A stretch of 8,386 bases of DNA from Chloroflexaceae bacterium (GTDB taxonomy: Bacteria > Chloroflexota > Chloroflexia > Chloroflexales > Chloroflexaceae), in assembly GCA_026417815.1 (NCBI GenBank), contig JAOACN010000377.1:1-8386 (forward strand), given 5' to 3'. This document shows, in pieces, positions 1-8,386 of the stretch (positions are counted from its first letter, which is position 1; each line of letters starts with the position of its first letter). The notes under the pieces were generated by a model. The model ran no database searches. It saw nothing but the letters and a program-made list of their open reading frames with translations, and was not told where the DNA came from. Position numbers and translations under genes: made by a program.

Positions 1-3484
<3,484 letters not shown>

Positions 3485-3486
3485 AC

Positions 3487-3494
3487 TCACCTCT
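3487..3494 (-). promoter_or_regulatory. rpoB ribosome binding site
   Basis: On the minus strand AGAGGTGA lies immediately before the ATG at 3484, with five bases between the GAGG core and the start. It is a good match to the Shine-Dalgarno consensus and fixes the rpoB start. Confidence 0.75.
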
Positions 3495-3579
3495 TCATCA
3501 ATCGTTGGCAGGCGATCATCGGGCGACAGCGTGCAGCGGGGGACGCTGTGAGCGGGCGCGGGTAAAAAGCAGAATAGCC

Positions 3580-3613
3580 GGTCCTGGAGACGCCCCAACC
3601 AGGGGACCGTCTC
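3580..3613 (-). promoter_or_regulatory. Competing hairpins in the rpoB leader
   Basis: In the leader RNA, about 95-130 nt before the rpoB start, two stems share bases. Stem A pairs GAGACG with CGUCUC and CCCC with GGGG, giving 10 base pairs with a two-base bulge and a five-base loop (3587-3613). Stem B pairs GGUCC and CUGG of 3608-3599 with CCAGGACC of 3587-3580. They cannot both form fully. A run of five U lies further downstream (around 3564-3568), separated from stem B by about a dozen bases, so this is not a canonical terminator. A regulatory role (attenuation, protein binding or RNase processing) is inferred only from the fold. No known ribosomal-protein leader was recognised. Confidence 0.4.
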
Positions 3614-3768
3614 AGAACTGGCGCAACAGGAGCAAGCAAATTAGCGGCGCGCGCCGTCGGGCGCAGCGCGTGGTGAACAGACAAAAGTTAATAGCAATCC
3701 AGTCCTGCAGGGAGTGCTCATCCGCCACCCTGGAGAGGCACGCCCTGGTTTACCAATCGCGACAGGGA

Positions 3769-3797
3769 ATAATACCATGTACAGGGGATTGTGTCAA
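3769..3797 (-). promoter_or_regulatory. rpoB promoter, housekeeping sigma type
   Basis: On the minus strand there is a perfect -35 TTGACA (3797-3792), a 17-base spacer and -10 TATTAT (3774-3769, 5 of 6 matches). TGG immediately precedes the -10, giving an extended -10 as well. Predicted transcription start is near 3762, leaving an untranslated leader of about 278 nt before the rpoB ATG. It is the best minus-strand promoter I found upstream of rpoB and is consistent with strong constitutive expression. Confidence 0.75.
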
Positions 3798-3861
3798 TAC
3801 CAAAGGCACGAAGGCAGGGCTAATGCAAAGTCTCGGGATTGGCCCCGAACTCAGTTTCTCG

Positions 3862-3890
3862 TGGTTCTGGCGGCCACGCGGCCAGAACCA
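3862..3890. repeat. Perfect 10-bp inverted repeat
   Basis: TGGTTCTGGC (3862-3871) and GCCAGAACCA (3881-3890) are exact reverse complements around a nine-base GC-rich loop. No T-run follows on either strand, so it is not a standard terminator. On the minus strand it begins two bases after the U-tract of the preceding terminator-like hairpin. It may be part of one folded RNA, or a protein-binding palindrome upstream of the rpoB -35. Confidence 0.6.
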
Positions 3891-3892
3891 AC

Positions 3893-3913
3893 AAAAAACG
3901 CTCTGGTCGAGCG
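3893..3913 (-). terminator. Short intrinsic terminator-like hairpin
   Basis: On the minus strand CGCUC and GAGCG (5 bp) enclose the loop GACCA and are followed directly by six U. The stem is short but GC-rich and the U-tract is properly placed. An alternative stem GGUC/GACC overlaps it (3916-3905). It lies upstream of the rpoB promoter, so it could stop transcripts entering rpoB from the right. Confidence 0.45.
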
Positions 3914-3990
3914 ACCTGGCTGGCTCGAAGCCCTCCACGGGAGGTGGACTTCACATGGCCCTGTGCACGAAGCACGCATCCCGGACACAC
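3893..3990 (-). ncRNA. Candidate small RNA or terminated upstream transcript
   Basis: A transcript of about 98 nt is bounded by a promoter-like element (TACAAT preceded by TGG, 4004-3997) and an intrinsic terminator-like hairpin with six U (3913-3893). Between them the minus strand can fold into GUGC/GCAC with a UUCGU loop. A larger hairpin follows, CCUCC-cgu-GGAGG flanked by GAAG and CUUC (3952-3927). There is no -35 match at 17 bases, so the promoter rests on the extended -10 alone. It does not resemble tRNA, SRP RNA, 6S or tmRNA as far as I can tell. Alternatives are a second, attenuated rpoB transcript or chance structure. Identity is unknown. Confidence 0.3.
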
Positions 3991-3996
3991 CTACAT

Positions 3997-4004
3997 ATTG
4001 TACC
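3997..4004 (-). promoter_or_regulatory. Possible extended -10 promoter element
   Basis: On the minus strand TACAAT (4002-3997, 5 of 6 matches) follows TGG, an extended -10. Where a -35 should lie (about 4020-4025) the minus strand reads CCCCCT, which is not a match. It would start transcription near 3990 toward the candidate small RNA. Confidence 0.3.
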
Positions 4005-4124
4005 ACAAGATTCGCCGCCAGGGGGAAGGAACGAGCAGGCCCTTTGACGAACGTTGCATCAGCCCTGGCATCCGCCCCGCGAGGCGGGCGCTTTGCAAAA
4101 TCATGTTGCGTTCTGTGCAAGATA

Positions 4125-4153
4125 TTGACATGAGGTTGCTATTAGGATAAAAT
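4125..4153 (+). promoter_or_regulatory. marR promoter, housekeeping sigma type
   Basis: A perfect -35 TTGACA (4125-4130), a 17-base spacer and -10 TAAAAT (4148-4153, 5 of 6). Start of transcription is predicted near 4160, about 88 nt before the marR ATG. Strong promoters of this kind are common for self-repressed MarR regulators, and palindromes lie just downstream. Confidence 0.75.
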
Positions 4154-4166
4154 ACAAGAGGATTTA

Positions 4167-4188
4167 AATATTTGTTGCAAGAATAATT
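4167..4188. promoter_or_regulatory. Candidate MarR operator (imperfect palindrome)
   Basis: A 22-base AT-rich imperfect palindrome centred on TTGCAA, with 8 of 11 half-site positions symmetric; the core reads TTgTTGCAAgAA. It spans roughly +7 to +28 of the predicted marR transcript. Size and placement fit a MarR autorepression site. A partly similar sequence, TGCAAGATATT, lies just upstream of and into the -35 (4117-4127). Operator function is inferred from position and symmetry only. Confidence 0.35.
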
Positions 4189-4196
4189 CAGGGACC

Positions 4197-4210
4197 GACG
4201 GCGCGCCGTC
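4197..4210. repeat. Perfect 14-base palindrome in the marR leader
   Basis: GACGGCGCGCCGTC is fully self-complementary and lies about 40 bases before the marR start. It could be a second regulator site or a small RNA hairpin, although with no loop it is better as a DNA palindrome. A related GC palindrome (CGGCGCGCGCCG, 3645-3656) occurs in the rpoB leader. Confidence 0.4.
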
Positions 4211-4247
4211 CGCGCCCCGCACCGGCCACCTGGGTGCAGAGGGTCCT

Positions 4248-4820
4248 ATGGAAACCAACGACAACCGTTCCCAGCACATCGCCGCGATTGATGAACTCAT
4301 CCGCCAGCTCATCTGGCAGAGCCACAAGCAACTGCTGCAAACCCTGAGCCGACCTGACATCGGTCTCACCCTGCCGCAAATGGTCACGCTCTTTGCCATT
4401 CGCAGTGCGGGCACCTGCCGTATGAGCGAACTGGCCGAGATCACGCAACAATCGGCAGGCACGTTGACCGGAATTGTGGATCGTCTGATAGACGATCATC
4501 TGGTGGGACGGGTGCGCGATCTGGACGACCGCCGGGTGGTGCAGGTGACGCTGACCCCACAGGGAGAGGCGCAACTGGCGCGCGTGGAGCAGGCCCGTCG
4601 CGAAGATATGGAGCGGATGCTGCGCAGCTTTTCCGACGAACAGGTGGTTGCGCTGGAGCGACTGTTGTGCCAGTTGCTCGGCGGCATCAACGAACTGCTC
4701 AACGGCAATGGCGCGGCCGGGGCCAATGGAGTGGTCCGCACGAACGGCCTGAGCGCAGCCGGTCATGCGGCGCACCATAAGCAGAAGGCCGACGCCTATC
4801 CGCCCCTGCAGCGCGCCTGA
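4248..4820 (+). CDS. MarR-family transcriptional regulator
   Basis: A dimeric winged helix-turn-helix DNA-binding protein of 190 residues. Members usually repress their own and neighbouring genes and release DNA on binding small phenolic or lipophilic ligands or on cysteine oxidation. Residues ~10-34 form the N-terminal dimerisation helix. Residues ~40-100 form the winged helix: LTLPQMVTLFAI, MSELAEI, recognition helix QQSAGTLTGIVDRL (68-80), then the wing with DLDDRR (91-96), the classical MarR signature, and VQVTLTPQG. C-terminal helices run to ~151. The last ~39 residues, rich in Gly, Ala, Asn and His, extend beyond the usual ~150-residue length and look disordered. Two Cys (58 and 141) are present; neither sits at the N-terminal OhrR sensing position. 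SD AGAGGG lies four bases before the ATG. It is divergent from rpoB, and its target and ligand cannot be told from sequence. Confidence 0.93.
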   Translation: METNDNRSQHIAAIDELIRQLIWQSHKQLLQTLSRPDIGLTLPQMVTLFAIRSAGTCRMSELAEITQQSAGTLTGIVDRLIDDHLVGRVRDLDDRRVVQVTLTPQGEAQLARVEQARREDMERMLRSFSDEQVVALERLLCQLLGGINELLNGNGAAGANGVVRTNGLSAAGHAAHHKQKADAYPPLQRA

Positions 4821-4887
4821 AGCGGCTCGCGCTGGCTGGTTCTTCCGGGCAGGAACGCGGCCTTCCTTGCCCTTGCCATCCTTTAGG

Positions 4888-4924
4888 GTTGCGGGGAGGC
4901 TACGCCTCCCCGCAACTCCCTTTT
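4888..4924 (+). terminator. Intrinsic terminator after marR
   Basis: GTTGCGGGGAGGC (4888-4900) and GCCTCCCCGCAAC (4904-4916) form a perfect 13-bp stem with loop TAC, followed by TCCC and TTTT. A G·T and a G-C pair can extend the stem outward. It ends the marR transcript and insulates the downstream epimerase-kinase unit. The opposite strand lacks a T-run. Confidence 0.85.
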
Positions 4925-4951
4925 CCTCCCGCGGCCCGTCCGCCATAAAGC

Positions 4952-4960
4952 TGGTATACT
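4952..4960 (+). promoter_or_regulatory. Extended -10 promoter of the epimerase-kinase unit
   Basis: TGG followed by TATACT (5 of 6 to TATAAT) is an extended -10. No -35 match is seen 17 bases upstream. The predicted start near 4967 gives a leader of about 70 nt. It sits directly after the marR terminator, as expected for a new transcription unit. Confidence 0.5.
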
Positions 4961-5039
4961 AGAGCGCGTACCAGGCCCTGGCAGATACAGGGCGCTCCGC
5001 CGACTCCGGCGCGATCCACGCCCACCGTTGTCATTGCCT

Positions 5040-5981
5040 ATGCGCGTCCTCATTACCGGATCCAGCGGGCAGATCGGCACCAATCTGGCACTGCGGTTGC
5101 TGGCCGATGGGCACAGCGTATTTGGCGTCGACCGCCGCGCCAATCCCTGGACCGGCGCCTTCCCCACCCTGCTCCAGGATCTGGCCACTCCTCAGCGCGA
5201 GTTTCGCGGTGGCATCGGAGGGGCGCCCTACCCTCCCTGCGATATTGTGGTGCATCTGGCGGCCAACGCCAAGGTGTACGACCTGGTCGAGCAACCCCAC
5301 CGCGCGCTCGAGAACATCAATCTGACCTTCAACGTGCTGGAATACTGCCGGGCCAACGGCCTGCCGGTCATCTTCTCGTCCTCCCGAGAGGTATACGGCG
5401 ACATCCGGCGCTATCTTACCGAGGAGCGCAGCGCCGATTTTAGCTTTACCGAGAGCCCCTACTCGGCCTCCAAGATCGCCGGCGAGGCGCTGATCTACTC
5501 CTACGCCCGCTGCTATGGCGTGCGCTACCTGGTCTTTCGCTTTTCCAATGTCTACGGGCGCTACGATACCGATATCGAGCGGATGGAGCGGGTGATCCCG
5601 CTCTTCATTCGGCGCCTGAGCCGCGGCGAACCGGTAACCGTCTATGGCCGCGAGAAGGTGCTCGATTTCACGTATGTGGACGATTGTGTGGACGGCATTG
5701 TGCTGGGTATGCAGCGGCTGCTGGCGGGCGAGGTGGTCAACCGGACGATCAATCTGGCCTATGGGCAGGGCAACTCCCTGGTGCGGCTGGCGGAACTGAT
5801 CGCCGAAGCGCTGGGGGTGCAGCCGCAGATTATTGTCGAACCAGTGAAGCGACCCGGGGAAGTCACCTACTACGTCGCCGACATCACCCTCGCACGGGAA
5901 CTACTGGGTTTCACCCCGCGCGTGCCGCTTGAAGAGGGAGTGCGTCGCGCCGTGGCCTGGTCGCTACGAGGGGAGGGCTAA
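5040..5981 (+). CDS. NAD-dependent epimerase/dehydratase, extended SDR family
   Basis: A cytosolic Rossmann-fold enzyme of 313 residues, most like UDP-/dTDP-sugar 4-epimerases and 4,6-dehydratases acting on nucleotide sugars for polysaccharide or glycan synthesis. The NAD(P)-binding motif TGSSGQIG has G7, G10 and G13. D31 at the end of strand 2 suggests a preference for NAD(H). HLAANAKV (72-79) and SSSREVYG (113-120) carry the usual cofactor and catalytic Ser. The catalytic pair is Y141 and K145 (YSASK). RFSNVYG and DFTYVDDCVDGI are typical of substrate-domain borders, and KRPGEVTYYVAD plus LLGFTPRVPLEEGV close the fold. The start is taken at ATG 5040 because the protein then begins MRVLITG as family members do; a TTG at 5028 would add four residues. 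Neither start has a clear SD. The substrate is not predictable. It is followed after three bases by the histidine kinase, so co-transcription is likely. Confidence 0.92.
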   Translation: MRVLITGSSGQIGTNLALRLLADGHSVFGVDRRANPWTGAFPTLLQDLATPQREFRGGIGGAPYPPCDIVVHLAANAKVYDLVEQPHRALENINLTFNVLEYCRANGLPVIFSSSREVYGDIRRYLTEERSADFSFTESPYSASKIAGEALIYSYARCYGVRYLVFRFSNVYGRYDTDIERMERVIPLFIRRLSRGEPVTVYGREKVLDFTYVDDCVDGIVLGMQRLLAGEVVNRTINLAYGQGNSLVRLAELIAEALGVQPQIIVEPVKRPGEVTYYVADITLARELLGFTPRVPLEEGVRRAVAWSLRGEG

Positions 5982-5984
5982 CCG

Positions 5985-8282
5985 ATGACCGAACGGCAGC
6001 CGACCCGGCGGCGCGAGCGCCGGGTGCGCGGGGCGAAGGCGTCATCCGCACCTCAGCGCCCTGCCCCACCTCCGGTGACGATGACGGACCAGGTCAGCAG
6101 CCTGCTGCAACTCTCTTCGTATCTGGTCGCTGTACTCGATCCCCAGGAAATCCAGGCTGGTCTGGTGGCGCACCTGATCGAGGCGCTGCCCTCGGTACAG
6201 GCGGGTATTCTGTGGATCAACCAGAATGGCCGGCTGCGCCCCAGTTCCGTGGCCGGTCTCCCGCTGGAGCCGCAGACGGCGGAGTTGCTGGCTGCGTCCT
6301 CGTTGCGTTCTGGCGAGGGCATCGCCGGCCTGGCCTTCCAACGCCTGGATCCACAGTTTGTCGAGACGCCCCTGGGCTACCGCGCCATCGTGGAGCAGGT
6401 CGCCTCTACGGCTACTAACGCCGCTCTGTTCCAGCAACTGGGTGAACAGTTGCCACGCAACCTGACCGTGGTCGCGGTACCTCTCCGCGTCGGCGCCGAG
6501 ACGCTTGGCGTACTCGAACTGCTCAACCTTGGCGCCACTGCCGAGGCAAGCTGGCGGCCCCTCGAACGCGCCGATCTCCCGATGTTGCAGACCTTCGCGA
6601 ACCTCGTCGCTTCGGCGCTCAAGAACGCGCAACTGTACGCCGAGGCCCAGCGGAACGAGCGGCGCCTGAAGGCCTTCGACGCGGTGGTCACGGCTATTTC
6701 CACGGCCGCCGACCTCGATGATATGGTGCGCAGCGTGCTCGACGTGGTGGTGAATCTGCTGCCCGGCACGCGCGGCGCGCTGCTCCTCCGCGAACCGGCC
6801 CTCGACCGGCTCGATCTCGCCGCGCAACATGGCCTTCCGCCAGACTGCGTCGAGGCGCTCAGGCGCCTCCCCGTGGCCGAGGCGCCCTTTGCCGAGGTGG
6901 TCCACTACGGCCAGCCAATGCAACGTCCACTGCTCGAAGAGCGCGGCGAAGGCGTCTTTCTGTGCCACGGCCTGAACTCCTGCGCCTACTTTCCCTTACT
7001 GGCGGGTGGGACGGTGGCAGGGGTGCTGGCTCTCTATAGTGACCGTGATCTGAGCCGGCACGCCGACAAGGAGATGCTTATGCCGATCTGCAACCAGGTT
7101 GGCTTTGCCATCGCCAACGTGCGTCTCTACGCCGACAGTCAGAGTGAGCGGCGGAAGCTCAACACGGTGATCGCGTCAATTGCCGAAGGGGTGCTGCTCT
7201 GCGATGCGCGGGGTCGCCTGACAATGGCCAACGATGCCGCGCTCAGCTTGCTGCGCCTCGACTCACTGCCGTTTGAGCAACCCCTCGCCGAGATGGCCGA
7301 TTTTTACCGCATGCGCGACATGGAGGGCCGGCCCCTCAGCCTTGAACAACTACCCTTCGCCCGGGCGCTTGCCGGCGAGGTGTTCCAGGACTATCGCCTG
7401 ATCCTGCGCGGCGCCAGCGGTGACGAGACCATTATGAGCTTCTCCGGGGCGCCCACCCGCGCCGACGATGGCACGATCGAGGGCGCGGTGGTCGTTTTCC
7501 GCGATGTGACAACCAGCCAGAAGCTCGAACGGGCCAAGGACGAGTTCCTCGCCGTGGCCGCCCACGAACTGCGCAGTCCCCTCGCCGCCGTGCGCTCCTA
7601 CGCCGACCTGCTGCTGCGCCGCGAGCAGCAGCGCGGTGAGGCCGACCCTCGCGATCTCCACGGTCTGACCATCCTGTCGCAGCAGGTGACGCACATGCTG
7701 CGCATGGTGGATAACCTGCTCGATGTCTCGCGCATTGATGCCGGACAGCTTGATCTGCAGATCCAGCGGGTGAACCTTTTGAACCTGGTGACGCAGGTGC
7801 TTGATCAGCAGCGTCCCGCTGCCGGGAACCGCACCCTGGTATTGCTGCACGACGCCGAGGATCTCGTTGTCGAATGCGACTCGCTGCGGATCAGGCAGGT
7901 GTTGACCAATCTGATCGGAAACGCGATCAAGTACAGCCCTCCGGAGAGCGAGATTACCGTCAGCCTGCGTCTGCTCGATGCCGAAAGCGATGAGGCCCGC
8001 GGACTCGGCGGCCCGGGGGTGCTGGTGCGGGTGACGAACCAGGGCGCCGGCATCCCCCCCGAGCAGCAAACGCGCCTGTTCCAACGCTACTACCGCGGAC
8101 GCAACAGCCGTGCCGAGGGGCTGGGCCTCGGCCTCTACCTCAGCCGGCAGTTTGTGCAGATGCACGGCGGGCGGATCTGGGTGGAGAGCGTCGAAGACGC
8201 CGGGAGCAGCTTCGTGTTCACCCTGCCGTTGCAGCAGAAGCCGAACCAGGAAGCGCCAGCAAGTCAGACCAGCGGAGGGTGA
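5985..8282 (+). CDS. Soluble sensor histidine kinase, GAF-GAF-PAS-HisKA-HATPase
   Basis: A 765-residue two-component sensor that would autophosphorylate on His and pass the phosphate to a response regulator. No membrane segment or signal peptide is seen, so it is probably cytosolic. Residues 1-33 are basic and Pro-rich, likely disordered. GAF1 covers ~45-215 and GAF2 ~230-385, joined by a helical linker. PAS covers ~393-507. HisKA has AAHELRSPL with phospho-acceptor H527. The ATPase domain (~630-755) has the N box NLIGNAIKYSP with N646, the G1 box VTNQGAGI, the F box LFQRYYRG and the G2 box GLGLGL (G712, G714, G716). In G1 the usual Asp is N685. GAF2 contains C327, H328 and C333 in a CHGLNSC cluster. 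The start is ATG 5985 with SD GGGAGGG inside the end of the epimerase gene. No response regulator lies inside the window. The sensed signal is unknown. Confidence 0.95.
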   Translation: MTERQPTRRRERRVRGAKASSAPQRPAPPPVTMTDQVSSLLQLSSYLVAVLDPQEIQAGLVAHLIEALPSVQAGILWINQNGRLRPSSVAGLPLEPQTAELLAASSLRSGEGIAGLAFQRLDPQFVETPLGYRAIVEQVASTATNAALFQQLGEQLPRNLTVVAVPLRVGAETLGVLELLNLGATAEASWRPLERADLPMLQTFANLVASALKNAQLYAEAQRNERRLKAFDAVVTAISTAADLDDMVRSVLDVVVNLLPGTRGALLLREPALDRLDLAAQHGLPPDCVEALRRLPVAEAPFAEVVHYGQPMQRPLLEERGEGVFLCHGLNSCAYFPLLAGGTVAGVLALYSDRDLSRHADKEMLMPICNQVGFAIANVRLYADSQSERRKLNTVIASIAEGVLLCDARGRLTMANDAALSLLRLDSLPFEQPLAEMADFYRMRDMEGRPLSLEQLPFARALAGEVFQDYRLILRGASGDETIMSFSGAPTRADDGTIEGAVVVFRDVTTSQKLERAKDEFLAVAAHELRSPLAAVRSYADLLLRREQQRGEADPRDLHGLTILSQQVTHMLRMVDNLLDVSRIDAGQLDLQIQRVNLLNLVTQVLDQQRPAAGNRTLVLLHDAEDLVVECDSLRIRQVLTNLIGNAIKYSPPESEITVSLRLLDAESDEARGLGGPGVLVRVTNQGAGIPPEQQTRLFQRYYRGRNSRAEGLGLGLYLSRQFVQMHGGRIWVESVEDAGSSFVFTLPLQQKPNQEAPASQTSGG

Positions 8283-8305
8283 TCAGGCTGGTTGTGGACA
8301 GGGGC

Positions 8306-8327
8306 ATAGGGAAACCAGGTTTCCTAT
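8306..8327 (+). repeat. Hairpin downstream of the histidine kinase
   Basis: ATA and GGAAAC (left arm, one bulged G at 8309) pair with GTTTCC and TAT around the loop CAG, 9 bp in all. There is no T-run after it, so it is a weak terminator candidate at best; it might be a Rho-linked or 3'-end stabilising hairpin. Confidence 0.35.
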
Positions 8328-8342
8328 CAGACGGTCATACGC

Positions 8343-8386
8343 ATGGCGCACAACGCCGCGATGAAAACCGGCCCCCGTACCGTACG
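8343..8386 (+). CDS. Possible start of a further gene (off-window)
   Basis: An ATG at 8343, and another in frame at 8361, opens a frame with no stop to the window end, 14 complete codons from the first ATG. No SD precedes either. A response regulator would be a natural neighbour of the kinase, but too few residues are visible to claim it. Very tentative. Confidence 0.15.
   Translation, partial: MAHNAAMKTGPRTV

Larger units (their letters stand above)
3485..4247. other. Divergent non-coding region between rpoB and marR
   Basis: This 763-base stretch has no convincing protein gene. Several overlapping reading frames of 60-180 codons cross it, but none has a recognisable domain, a good SD or a plausible composition, and they overlap promoters and hairpins. 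From left to right it holds the rpoB leader with competing stems, a 12-base GC palindrome at 3645-3656, the rpoB promoter, a perfect 10-bp stem at 3862-3890, a hairpin plus U6 at 3893-3913, a hairpin at 3927-3952, an extended -10 near 4000, a GC-rich 5-bp hairpin at 4072-4090, the marR promoter and the candidate marR operators. The AT-rich part, about 4095-4190, is concentrated around the marR promoter. Confidence 0.7.

Noticed and set aside
3921..3952. tRNA-like segment (GGCTCGAAGCC resembling a T-loop)
   Set aside because: No acceptor stem, anticodon arm or cloverleaf can be formed around it; the bases are better explained by the CCTCC/GGAGG hairpin.
4072..4090. GC-rich hairpin before the marR promoter as a terminator
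   Set aside because: Only a 5-bp stem, in two alternative registers, followed by CTTTGC rather than a real T-run, and no gene ends upstream on the plus strand.
3505..4133. Overlapping plus-strand frames of 180 and 139 codons in the intergenic region
   Set aside because: They overlap each other, the rpoB promoter and several hairpins, lack SD sites and recognisable domains, and have an unremarkable composition for random GC-rich DNA.
4188..4946. Minus-strand frame of 252 codons over marR
   Set aside because: It is an antisense shadow of marR, crosses the terminator hairpin, and has no recognisable domain, whereas the plus strand gives a clear MarR protein.
5028..5039. TTG start for the epimerase
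   Set aside because: The ATG at 5040 gives the usual MRVLITG N-terminus with the Rossmann strand at once; the four extra residues add nothing and TTG has no SD.
6042..6968. Minus-strand frame of 308 codons over the kinase GAF region
   Set aside because: Antisense shadow of the histidine kinase; the plus-strand product has clear GAF domains. The same applies to 7350-8165.

Overview
The window is GC-rich chromosomal DNA, probably from a member of the Chloroflexota (Chloroflexia-like). That assignment is an inference from the RpoB sequence, including a lineage-type insert, from the codon use, and from the general style of the epimerase and the GAF/PAS histidine kinase. It was not tested by any search.

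Layout. Bases 1-3484 (minus strand) hold rpoB, the beta subunit of RNA polymerase. The gene is complete at its N-terminus and cut off by the left edge of the window, probably some tens of residues before its end. The very long plus-strand reading frame lying over it (188-3565) is an antisense shadow, open because rpoB almost never uses TTA, CTA or TCA codons. Bases 3485-4247 are a 763-base divergent intergenic region. It holds a near-consensus minus-strand promoter for rpoB (TTGACA-17-TATTAT), a long structured rpoB leader of about 278 nt, a possible small RNA or attenuated transcript upstream of it (promoter-like TACAAT plus hairpin-U6 terminator), several hairpins, and a near-consensus plus-strand promoter (TTGACA-17-TAAAAT). 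Bases 4248-4820 (plus) encode a MarR-family regulator. It is preceded by palindromes that could be its operators and followed by a strong intrinsic terminator.

Bases 5040-8282 (plus) form a two-gene unit with an extended -10 promoter. The first gene is an NAD(P)-dependent sugar-nucleotide epimerase/dehydratase of the extended SDR family. Three bases later comes a soluble sensor histidine kinase with GAF-GAF-PAS-HisKA-HATPase architecture. The last ~100 bases hold a hairpin and perhaps the first codons of another gene.

Functionally this is a core transcription gene next to accessory regulatory genes. No mobile element, CRISPR array, tRNA or rRNA was seen. I did not find a clearly new multi-gene system. 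The points most worth checking are the untranslated structures between rpoB and marR, the duplicated module inserted in RpoB, the natural Asn at the rifampicin-site His position, and the Asn replacing the G1-box Asp of the histidine kinase.
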